The notes under the pieces: model-generated | The model's database searches: none | Told to the model about the DNA's origin: nothing | Seen by the model: the letters and a program-made list of their open reading frames with translations, nothing else | NCBI GenBank assembly: GCA_947374445.1 | Contig: CANCBY010000060.1 | Span: 1 to 12,029 of the forward strand | DNA length: 12,029 bases | Origin: Pseudobdellovibrionaceae bacterium | GTDB taxonomy: Bacteria; Bdellovibrionota; Bdellovibrionia; Bdellovibrionales; Bdellovibrionaceae | Direction: 5' to 3' | Made by a program: the position numbers and the translations under genes | Shown: positions 1 to 6,243 of the stretch, piece by piece | How the letters are laid out: each line of letters opens with the position of its first letter | How positions within the stretch are numbered: position 1 is the stretch's first letter

Positions 1-1
1 A

Positions 2-481
2 CTTAATCTCAAGCAGAGCCATCACATCACCATGAAGTCTCACCACGCAGTGGGAATAAGATCTTTGTTTAGACACAAAAAAATGATTCTAAGTCTGATA
101 AAAAAGAACTCTTCCAAATTTCAGGTGAAGGTTTATGAATATGCCCTCCAGGGCAATCACATCCACTTGCTGGTAAAGGCTCAGTCCCGAGAGGGGTTGC
201 AGAACTTTTTCAGAGTCATCGCAGGGCACACAGCCCAACGGATCCTAAAGGAGAGCCCGTTCAGACAGGCACCGGGCGGTGCCTCGAATAAGCCAACAGG
301 CTGCAAGAAAAACCAGCGAAAGTTCTGGAGCTACTTGCTGTATTCACGAATCATTACTTGGGGGAAAGAGTTTAAGCTTGTCGTTAGGTATATCCAGCGG
401 AACACGCTTGAGCTTTTGCAAGTGATTGCGTACCAGCCATGTTCCAACAAACTCAATAGCAACAAACGCAACTCAAGTTGA
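2..481 (+). CDS. Tyr1/HUH (REP-associated, IS200-like) transposase, 5' end outside window
   Basis: Single-strand DNA transposase-like protein of the Y1_Tnp / RAYT family, which cuts and joins DNA through one tyrosine. The frame is open back to the left edge. Codons before the first ATG (position 32) read SHHITMKSHH, which fits the family's usual 'HHVTMKS' opening strand, so the true start lies outside the window and ATG 32 is internal. The HUH metal motif is GNHIHLLV, with the two His codons at 158-160 and 164-166. The likely catalytic Tyr is in VVRYIQRN (codon 389-391), after the family-typical SRIITWGKEFK. Both catalytic parts are intact and the protein ends normally at TGA 479-481. I see no convincing REP palindromes or IS ends beside it, so it looks like a single-copy, domesticated RAYT-type gene rather than an active IS. 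Family assignment is firm; activity is unknown. Confidence 0.82.
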   Translation, partial: LNLKQSHHITMKSHHAVGIRSLFRHKKMILSLIKKNSSKFQVKVYEYALQGNHIHLLVKAQSREGLQNFFRVIAGHTAQRILKESPFRQAPGGASNKPTGCKKNQRKFWSYLLYSRIITWGKEFKLVVRYIQRNTLELLQVIAYQPCSNKLNSNKRNSS

Positions 482-694
482 AGCACTTGAATTTTGAGTA
501 CCACTGACGAAATAGCAAAACTGAATGACCCACTAAATTAAGAAAAAGGAGCCGGAACGTACAAATCCTCGACACCCGCGACTTAGCAATTCGAAGTAAA
601 ATCAGTGCCCCATCGATGGCTCTTGCATTGCAATACCTAACAATACCAAAAATGCGGCGAGGGCTTTATCAAAAAATGGATAGCTTACAACATC

Positions 695-1477
695 TTGCTT
701 CTGAGTTTTATAGCCCAAGCTCAAAGCGTAACTCCACGCTCGATCCGAGGTCAAGCACCGCTAGTGCCGGCGGCCGTTGATGGAATAGAACTTCGACTTC
801 TAAAAAATCCTAACTCCAACTTGATTCAATATGAATTCAATTCAAAGAATAATATAGATCCAGACTCCCAAAACTTTGATGACGTCGTCGCTGAACAAGC
901 GGCAAACTCAACAGATTTAAAAATGAATTTGACCCAAGCTGAAGCCGACAAAATTTTTCAGCTCATCTCTAGGCAAAAAGGCATTCCATTTGAAAACGTC
1001 ATCTTGAGCTACTGTTTTGATCGAGCCCAGGCCATTGATCGCTTGCTTGAAATCAACGGCTATCAAAGTCAAAAAATTTTTGCCGAGGGTTTATTCATCA
1101 TTGATGATGTTTTTTCTCATTCTGGAAAGATAAGTAAAAAACGTTGGACCAGCCATGTCGCAGCAACGATTCAAGTCCTCAACGAACTTGGCGAAGCTGA
1201 GACTCAAGTGATTGATCCCTCCCTAGCTGATCATCTACTGAAGTTGCCAGAGTGGTTTAACATTTTAACTCAGTACACGAAAATGAGCTGTAAGGATGAC
1301 ACCGGAAAAACCTACGGTGCTGGCTCCAGTGGCTGTTTGTTTCAAGAGAAGAGCAAATATCATTACAGAGGGAATGATTTTTCAGCGGACCTACACGGCT
1401 GGGACACAGCCAATTGGGAAAAAACTGTGAACATTATGAAAGAATATTACCGTGGACAGATTCTTCACGGAAAATAA
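695..1477 (+). CDS. Exported protein-glutaminase-like (glutamine deamidase) protein
   Basis: Probable secreted enzyme that would hydrolyse the side-chain amide of protein-bound glutamine. The triad can be read directly (numbering from TTG 695): Cys107 in YCFDRAQAIDRLL, His154 in WTSHVAATI, and Asp174 in QVIDPSL. The order C, H, D, the RA after the Cys, the 'W-x-x-H-V-A' and 'V-I-D-P-S-L' motifs, and the 20-residue His-Asp spacing all match Chryseobacterium protein glutaminase as I recall it. The start is unsettled. TTG 695 has no ribosome site and gives only a stub of a signal peptide. Translating the same frame further upstream gives FIKKWIAYNILLLSFIAQAQS, a good signal peptide with an AQA cleavage site, but this frame has no ATG, GTG or TTG before the stop at 638-640. 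An ATG at 652 is one base out of frame, across an A6 run. The residues from about 23 to 100 may be a propeptide. It stands alone between a transposase gene and a lipoprotein gene. Confidence is good for the fold and moderate for the substrate. Confidence 0.68.
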   Translation: MLLSFIAQAQSVTPRSIRGQAPLVPAAVDGIELRLLKNPNSNLIQYEFNSKNNIDPDSQNFDDVVAEQAANSTDLKMNLTQAEADKIFQLISRQKGIPFENVILSYCFDRAQAIDRLLEINGYQSQKIFAEGLFIIDDVFSHSGKISKKRWTSHVAATIQVLNELGEAETQVIDPSLADHLLKLPEWFNILTQYTKMSCKDDTGKTYGAGSSGCLFQEKSKYHYRGNDFSADLHGWDTANWEKTVNIMKEYYRGQILHGK

Positions 1478-1612
1478 TTAACTGAAAATCTTTTAGCCAC
1501 CCCCGTGACAGTCTTGGGCTTGTGTCTCAATTTGAAACACAATTCACCGCCGAAACCAATCTACGCCTGGCACAGTCCATGAAATACCTCTTGGTATAGA
1601 ATTGGAGGCTTT

Positions 1613-2425
1613 ATGAAAAGTCATTATAAATGGATGTCTGCTTCGCTCACCTTAGCACTCGGCGCACTCTTAGCTTCGGGTTTGGTGGCTTGTGCAAAAA
1701 GCTCCAATAACGCAGGTGTCTCCTGCCCAGCGGGATACGCGGTAGCTCCAGATGGAGCAACATGTGCCATCGTCACTGTCGTTCCATCGGGAATTCCAGC
1801 CGGAACGAAGATTGGATTTTTCGCTCAAACTTCTAATATGAGTCAAATCTACAACTCAGGTGGAAGCACCTTCAATATGGGCACAGGATTCACGACAATC
1901 CTTCGAGATGCCATGGGAGTTTGCGATCAAGCGACTCTCACTGGTGGATCTAATTACGGTGTTGCAGGCTGCTCAGCTTGGCAGCAAGGATATGCTGACA
2001 TTATCATTCAAATGGATGGCTCAACTGCCAACCAAGTAAAAATGATGATTCGCGCTTCTCCTTATATCAGCCCTTTTGCAAACTATAGCGCTAGTGTCCC
2101 TTCGTTCACTCAGGCAATTGGCTGCCTCCTTGGAATTTGCACCGGAACCGTGAACGGCTACAACAATCCACTCGTCATGAACATGACAATCTGGAATGTG
2201 AACAATAGCCAGGGTTTTGAGCTTCGCTCATCCACTTTGGGTGGACCAACAGGAACTTACTCTTGGAACAGAAAATTTCAGTTTCAAGTGCTCAATGGCA
2301 AGATCGAAGACCCAACTTTGAACTTCAATCTGCTCGTTGATAACGGAAACAGTGCGATGGTCACAGCCATCAGCGGAGTTATGGCTCGCTGCCAAACACA
2401 AAATTGTGGAGTGATTGGGCTTTAA
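1613..2425 (+). CDS. Cysteine-paired lipoprotein of unknown function
   Basis: I do not recognise a family. The N-terminus is a clear lipoprotein signal: basic MKSHYKW, a hydrophobic stretch rich in Leu and Ala, then the lipobox LVAC with the lipidated Cys at 27. The mature part has eight further cysteines that fall into four close pairs: 38/51, 104/120, 171/176 and 260/265. This suggests four disulfides and hence a folded domain outside the cytoplasm. The first pair lies in a 'C-P-x-G-Y ... G-x-x-C' motif just after the linker. The rest is rich in Gly, Asn, Ser and Thr with alternating hydrophobic residues, which looks like beta structure. The start ATG has a good ribosome site, GGAGG at 1604-1608. 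The yacG-like gene begins only 16 bp after its stop and has no clear ribosome site, so the two may be read together, though their functions look unrelated. Confidence 0.8.
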   Translation: MKSHYKWMSASLTLALGALLASGLVACAKSSNNAGVSCPAGYAVAPDGATCAIVTVVPSGIPAGTKIGFFAQTSNMSQIYNSGGSTFNMGTGFTTILRDAMGVCDQATLTGGSNYGVAGCSAWQQGYADIIIQMDGSTANQVKMMIRASPYISPFANYSASVPSFTQAIGCLLGICTGTVNGYNNPLVMNMTIWNVNNSQGFELRSSTLGGPTGTYSWNRKFQFQVLNGKIEDPTLNFNLLVDNGNSAMVTAISGVMARCQTQNCGVIGL

Positions 2426-2441
2426 CCTTTAGATTGTCTTT

Positions 2442-2681
2442 ATGAATACAAATCCACGAAAAATAAAATGCAGACAGTGTGGTAATGAAACGGTGTTCTC
2501 TCCCGAGAATCCGTTTCGGCCTTTTTGCTCTGAGCGCTGCCGCCTGATTGATTTAGGTGAGTGGGCATCAGAATCTTACAAAGTTGCTTCGACTGAAATT
2601 AACTCTGTTCAAGATCTTGAAGAACAGCTTGAAGCGATGGAAGCTCGACGCGAGTCAACAGAAAACTTCAAAAAGAATTGA
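2442..2681 (+). CDS. yacG: YacG-family zinc-binding protein (DNA gyrase inhibitor type)
   Basis: Small cytoplasmic zinc protein. The four zinc ligands are Cys10 and Cys13 (KCRQCG) and Cys29 and Cys33 (FCSERC). They are followed by the family hallmark RLIDLGEWA and, before them, the 'N-P-F-R-P-F' turn. In Escherichia coli YacG binds GyrB and blocks DNA gyrase from binding DNA; here the role is transferred by similarity only. At 79 residues it is a little longer than the E. coli protein (about 65), the extra being a charged, Glu-rich helical tail with QDLEEQLEAMEARRE. No ribosome site stands out before ATG 2442, so translation may depend on the gene just upstream. The -35 box of the HU promoter overlaps the stop codon. 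Confidence 0.88.
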   Translation: MNTNPRKIKCRQCGNETVFSPENPFRPFCSERCRLIDLGEWASESYKVASTEINSVQDLEEQLEAMEARRESTENFKKN

Positions 2682-2706
2682 CGATTCAACAAAATATTTC
2701 TCTAAT
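2678..2706 (+). promoter_or_regulatory. Sigma-70-type promoter for the HU gene
   Basis: TTGACG (2678-2683), 17 bp, TCTAAT (2701-2706): each box has one mismatch to consensus and the spacing is ideal. Transcription would start near 2713, giving a leader of about 65 nt before the HU start. The -35 box overlaps the yacG stop codon. This gives HU its own strong promoter independent of yacG. Confidence 0.62.
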
Positions 2707-2777
2707 CCTTTTGTCAGCCAATTGAAGGCTTAAACAAAACGGTTGTGCCAATGCACTTCCAGAACAAGGAGTTCGAA

Positions 2778-3050
2778 ATGAACAAACAACAGTTGATCGA
2801 AAAAATCGCTACCGAAGCTAAAATGACTAAAGCTCAAACTGAAGTTCTTTTGAACTGCGCTTTTGATAACATCAAAAAAGCAGTTAAAAAAGGTGACGAT
2901 GTTAAGCTTGTTGGCTTTGGAACTTTCACTAAAGCTAAACGTAAAGCAAGAATCGGTCGCAACCCACAAACTGGCAAAGCGATCAAAATTCCAGCTGCTT
3001 GGCACCCAAAATTTCGCCCAGGTGCTGAATTCAAAGCTTCTGTTAAATAA
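2778..3050 (+). CDS. HU-family nucleoid DNA-binding protein
   Basis: Histone-like protein that binds and bends DNA as a dimer and compacts the nucleoid. The 90-residue length is exactly that of the family. It starts MNKQQLIEKIATEAKMTKAQ, has the dimer core with KKGDDVKLVGFGTF (about residues 39-52), and the beta-arm with GRNPQTG followed by KIPAAWHPKFRPG; the Pro at the tip of the arm is present. I choose ATG 2778 over an in-frame ATG at 2745 because AAGGAG (2766-2771) sits 6 bp before it and the family begins MNK. The gene has its own promoter and a strong terminator, so it is monocistronic. Codon use looks like that of a highly expressed gene (many AAA, GGT, GCT). HU and IHF subunits cannot be fully told apart here, but the sequence is nearest HU. 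Confidence 0.93.
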   Translation: MNKQQLIEKIATEAKMTKAQTEVLLNCAFDNIKKAVKKGDDVKLVGFGTFTKAKRKARIGRNPQTGKAIKIPAAWHPKFRPGAEFKASVK

Positions 3051-3087
3051 TTAAAAAAGCTTTCAGCTTCTCAATTTAAATGAGATC

Positions 3088-3128
3088 AAAAAAGGATTGG
3101 CGTTAAAACCAATCCTTTTTTATTTTTT
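3088..3128 (+). terminator. Rho-independent terminator of the HU gene
   Basis: Stem AAAGGATTGG / CCAATCCTTT, extended by three more A-T pairs to a perfect 13 bp, with an 8-nt loop (3101-3108) and a T-rich tail up to 3128. It lies 37 bp after the HU stop. Being A-rich on the left and T-rich on the right, it is symmetric enough to work on both strands. Confidence 0.88.
3097..3126 (+). promoter_or_regulatory. Possible pfkA promoter embedded in the HU terminator
   Basis: Only 22 bp separate the terminator tail from the pfkA start. The best boxes I can find are TTGGCG (3097-3102) and TATTTT (3121-3126), 18 bp apart, each 4 of 6 to consensus. They lie inside the hairpin and T-tail. Transcription would start near 3133, about 18 nt before ATG 3151. 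Weak boxes; terminator read-through is the alternative. Confidence 0.28.
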
Positions 3129-3150
3129 AGAATCCATGTACGCTGAGTGC

Positions 3151-4119
3151 ATGAAACGAATTGGCGTCTATTGCTCAGGTGGCGATGCTCCCGGAATGAA
3201 TGCAGCCCTTAGAGCTGTCGTGCGTGTAGCAATCTCTTATCAATTAGAAGTTTATGCTATTCCATCAGGCTATGTCGGAATGATCGAAGGCGGATATTAT
3301 CCACTCACACTTCGAGACATGGCCAACATCATTCAGCGTGGCGGCACCATTATCAAAACCGGCCGAAGCTCTGACTTTATGAAACCCGAAGGCCGCGCGC
3401 GAGCTGCCGAACAACTGCGACAAAATAATATTGATGGATTGATTTGCATTGGTGGCGACGGCTCCTTTACTGGAGCGCATGCTTTGTGGCTCGAGCACAA
3501 AATCCCGGTCGTTGGAGTGCCTGGCACAATCGACAACGATATTTTTGGCACCGACAACACGATCGGATTTGATACAGCAGTGAATACCGCTCTTGAAGCG
3601 ATCGATCGGATCCGCGACACGGCTGCTAGCCATGATCGTTTGTTCATTGTCGAAGTCATGGGACGAAACTCCGGATTTATTGCAGCCCATGTAGGACTTG
3701 CCGGTGGAGCTGAAGAAATTTTCACGCCTGATTTTGTCACGCCTGTTGATCAAGCGATCGAAAAAATAAAAGCCGGGATGGCCAAAGGCAAACGCAGCAG
3801 TATTTTGATCACAGCCGAAGGACAAAAACCCGGTCGCGCTTATGATTTGGCAGAAGCCATCCGAAAAAAATCGGGCTTTGATGCAAAAGTTTGCATTTTA
3901 GGCCATCAACAACGAGGTGGCAGCCCCACTGCTACTGACCGCATCTTGGCTTCAAGACTTGGCGGAGCTGCAGTGGATCTTCTTCGTGCTGGCGAAACTG
4001 ATTGCATGGTCGGTGTGAACGGAGAAAATATCGTCAAAGTTGATTTTCACACTGCTGTGAATACTGAAAAGAAGCTCCCTCCCTACTATCTAAAACTTGC
4101 ATCCGTGCTCTCACTCTAG
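3151..4119 (+). CDS. pfkA: ATP-dependent 6-phosphofructokinase
   Basis: Catalyses fructose 6-phosphate + ATP to fructose 1,6-bisphosphate, the committed step of glycolysis. The protein has 322 residues, as in E. coli PfkA (about 320). Visible sites: GGDAPGMNAA (10-19, ATP), GGDGS (101-105), PGTIDND (124-130) with catalytic Asp128, Arg163 in SHDR, MGR at 170-172, and GHQQRGGSP (251-259) with His252 and Arg255. Gly in GGDG and in PGTIDND marks an ATP-dependent rather than a pyrophosphate-dependent enzyme. Where E. coli has Arg243 (fructose 6-phosphate binding, six residues before the GH-x-QRGG His) this protein has Lys246. The family begins MKRIGV, so ATG 3151 is preferred; in-frame ATG 3136 and TTG 3097 would add residues that do not fit, and TTG 3097 lies in the terminator. 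The ribosome site is weak. It lies between the HU gene and the liv operon, same strand. Confidence 0.95.
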   Translation: MKRIGVYCSGGDAPGMNAALRAVVRVAISYQLEVYAIPSGYVGMIEGGYYPLTLRDMANIIQRGGTIIKTGRSSDFMKPEGRARAAEQLRQNNIDGLICIGGDGSFTGAHALWLEHKIPVVGVPGTIDNDIFGTDNTIGFDTAVNTALEAIDRIRDTAASHDRLFIVEVMGRNSGFIAAHVGLAGGAEEIFTPDFVTPVDQAIEKIKAGMAKGKRSSILITAEGQKPGRAYDLAEAIRKKSGFDAKVCILGHQQRGGSPTATDRILASRLGGAAVDLLRAGETDCMVGVNGENIVKVDFHTAVNTEKKLPPYYLKLASVLSL

Positions 4120-4187
4120 TTAGAGTTGATTGTTTGGATTGAACATAAAGATTTGAAAATGAAGTTGAATCACCTCAAGGAGAGAAG

Positions 4188-5312
4188 ATGAAATATCTTT
4201 TGATTACTGCCGCACTTTTGGGCCTCAGTCTTACTGCCTGCACCAAAAAAAATGACAATGAAATTGTGCTCGGTCACTTTGCCTCGATGACAGGCAGCGA
4301 GGCCACTTTTGGTATTTCCACTGACGAAGGCCTGCGCCTAGCATTCGAAGAGGCCAATGCCGCTGGCGGAATCAAAGGAAAAAAAATCAAGCTCATCACT
4401 ATGGACGATCAAGGAAAAGCCGAGGAAGCTGCCGCCGTTGCGACCCGTTTGATCGAGCAAGAAAAAGTTCTTGTGCTCATCGGAGAAGTGGCCAGCTCGC
4501 GCTCTTTGGCCGTGGCCCCCCTCGCACAAAATAAAAAAGTGCCTATGGTCTCGCCAAGCTCAACAAATCCTAAAGTGACCGAAGTTGGTGATTATATCTT
4601 TAGAACCTGTTTCATTGATCCATTTCAGGGAACTGTGATGGCTAAGTTCGCATTTGAAACTCAAAAATACAAAAAAGTGGCCGTCTTAAGAGATGTTAAA
4701 TCAGACTACTCGGTGGGACTTGCTGACTTTTTTGTCACCAAATTTAAATCTCTAGGTGGCGACGTGGTTGGCGATGTCAGTTACCAAAGTGGCGACGTGG
4801 ACTTCAAGGCTCAGCTGACAAAGCTCAAATCACTAAACCCTGATGCGATTTTGATTCCCGGTTATTACACTGAGGTTGGCTTGATTGCTCGTCAAGCCCG
4901 AGAGCTTGGCTACAAAGGCACATTCCTAGGGGGCGATGGATGGGACTCGCCAAAACTTTCTGAAATTGGCCAATCGGCAGTAGATGGAGCTTACTTTTCA
5001 AATCATTTTTCGAATGAAAGTACGGATCCAACAGCTGTTGAGTTCATGAAACGCTTTCAGGCTAAATACAATAAGACCCCAGATGGTCTTTCTTCGGTCG
5101 CCTATGATGCTGGTAAGATCATAATCAAAGCTCTTGAGTCGGCTACCGAACTCACTCGTGAAAATATTCGCGGCGAACTTGCAAAAATTAAAGATTTTCA
5201 AGGAGCCACTGGAAAAATTTCGATCGACTCTAACCGCAATGCCACTAAGTCTGCGGTTGTTGTTCAAGTTCAAGGCAAAATGAATAAATTCGTGACAACA
5301 GTGAACCCTTGA
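4188..5312 (+). CDS. livK: Branched-chain amino acid ABC transporter, substrate-binding lipoprotein
   Basis: Binding protein that captures leucine, isoleucine or valine (or related amino acids) and hands it to LivHM. It has a type I periplasmic-binding fold (Peripla_BP_6): it opens with IVLGHFASMTGSEATFG, then AFEEANAAGGIKGKKIKL, and has the family's VSPSSTNPKVT and 'YIFRTCFIDPFQG' strand. Length 374 residues is normal. Unlike the soluble E. coli LivK, it has a lipobox, LTAC, with the lipidated Cys at 18 followed by Thr-Lys-Lys. Absence of Asp at +2 would, by the E. coli rule, not retain it in the inner membrane; whether that rule applies here is unknown. ATG 4188 has AAGGAG (4177-4182), 5 bp upstream. 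It is the first gene of the liv operon, 16 bp before livH. Exact ligand is inferred only. Confidence 0.93.
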   Translation: MKYLLITAALLGLSLTACTKKNDNEIVLGHFASMTGSEATFGISTDEGLRLAFEEANAAGGIKGKKIKLITMDDQGKAEEAAAVATRLIEQEKVLVLIGEVASSRSLAVAPLAQNKKVPMVSPSSTNPKVTEVGDYIFRTCFIDPFQGTVMAKFAFETQKYKKVAVLRDVKSDYSVGLADFFVTKFKSLGGDVVGDVSYQSGDVDFKAQLTKLKSLNPDAILIPGYYTEVGLIARQARELGYKGTFLGGDGWDSPKLSEIGQSAVDGAYFSNHFSNESTDPTAVEFMKRFQAKYNKTPDGLSSVAYDAGKIIIKALESATELTRENIRGELAKIKDFQGATGKISIDSNRNATKSAVVVQVQGKMNKFVTTVNP

Positions 5313-5328
5313 TTTTCTAATAGCATTC

Positions 5329-6243
5329 ATGAACAGCCCAGGCCAAGATTTCATTCAGCATCTCATCAACGGAATCAGCTTGGGCAGTATCTACGCCCTC
5401 ATAGCCCTGGGCTACACCATGGTGTACGGAATTCTTCAGCTGATCAATTTTGCTCACTCTGATGTTTATATGGTCGGGGCTTTTGCCGCCTACTTTGCAG
5501 CTAAGCTTTTAGGGCTCAACAACTCTCCGGGAATTGCAACTCTTGCCATTCTTTTGATTGCCTCAATGGTAGCTTGCAGTGTTTTGGGCCTTGCGATTGA
5601 GCGTTTTGCCTATCGCCCCTTAAGAAAAGCTCCCAAGCTGAATATTTTAATCACTGCCATTGGTGTGAGTTTGCTTTTACAATTCTCATGTCAGATTTTT
5701 TTTGGTGCTGATCCTAAAGTATTTCCGAACGTCATTGAAGACGGTGTGCTCACAGAAGTTTTTGGTGTGCCACTGAAGATGAATGATGTCTCCGTTTTAG
5801 CTGTGACATTGGTTGCAATGCTCTCACTGCATTTTTTAATTTATCACACCAAGCTGGGCCGTGCGATGCGAGCTGTTTCACAAAATCGCACTGTGGCCTC
5901 TCTCATGGGCGTAAACCCGGACCGGATTATTTCATTTACCTTCATCGTCGGCTCTTCATTAGCGGGCATAGGCAGTGTGCTGGTTGGAATGAAATACCCA
6001 AAAATTGATCCCTTGATGGGCTTGATGATTGGCATGAAGGCTTTTGTGGCTGCAGTTCTTGGCGGCATCGGAAACATCATGGGTGCAGTGCTCGGTGGCT
6101 TGCTGATGGGGCTTTCTGAACAAATGGTGGTCGGCTACTTGTCATCGACGTACCGAGATGCTCTGGCATTTGGAATCCTGATTGTTATTTTGATTTTCAA
6201 ACCATCAGGTCTTCTGGGCAAAGGCGGAGTGGAAAAAGTCTAA
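5329..6243 (+). CDS. livH: Branched-chain amino acid ABC transporter permease LivH
   Basis: Inner-membrane permease that forms the import channel together with LivM. It starts with the family signature: NGISLGSIYALIALGYTMVY followed by an INFAH turn. About eight hydrophobic segments can be counted, including TLAILLIASMVACSVLGLA, ILITAIGVSLLLQF, SVLAVTLVAMLSLHFLIY and the C-terminal AFGILIVILIFKPSGLLG. The cytoplasmic coupling loop is around VASLMGVNPDRIISFTF. At 304 residues it is the usual length. It starts 16 bp after livK with no clear ribosome site, so it is probably translated by coupling to livK. Its stop overlaps the start of livM as TAATG. Confidence 0.95.
   Translation: MNSPGQDFIQHLINGISLGSIYALIALGYTMVYGILQLINFAHSDVYMVGAFAAYFAAKLLGLNNSPGIATLAILLIASMVACSVLGLAIERFAYRPLRKAPKLNILITAIGVSLLLQFSCQIFFGADPKVFPNVIEDGVLTEVFGVPLKMNDVSVLAVTLVAMLSLHFLIYHTKLGRAMRAVSQNRTVASLMGVNPDRIISFTFIVGSSLAGIGSVLVGMKYPKIDPLMGLMIGMKAFVAAVLGGIGNIMGAVLGGLLMGLSEQMVVGYLSSTYRDALAFGILIVILIFKPSGLLGKGGVEKV

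Noticed and set aside
473..490. Small hairpin CAAGT-ACTTG at the end of the transposase gene as a REP-like element
   Set aside because: Only five pairs, overlapping the stop codon, with no second copy seen in the window.
529..780. Open stretch in the frame of ATG 652, with ATG at 616 and AAGGAG at 546-551
   Set aside because: It gives at most a 54-residue peptide of no recognisable type from ATG 616, and the AAGGAG is too far from any start. I kept only the link to the glutaminase signal peptide as a finding.
1568..1600. TGGCAC resembling a sigma-54 -24 element, and an extended -10 TGGTATAGA before the lipoprotein gene
   Set aside because: The GC of a -12 element is missing at the right spacing, and a start from the TATAGA box would fall inside the ribosome site GGAGG at 1604-1608.
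3265..3825. Long minus-strand open frames opposite pfkA
   Set aside because: The plus strand encodes a complete and well-conserved phosphofructokinase; these are mirror frames without a recognisable product.
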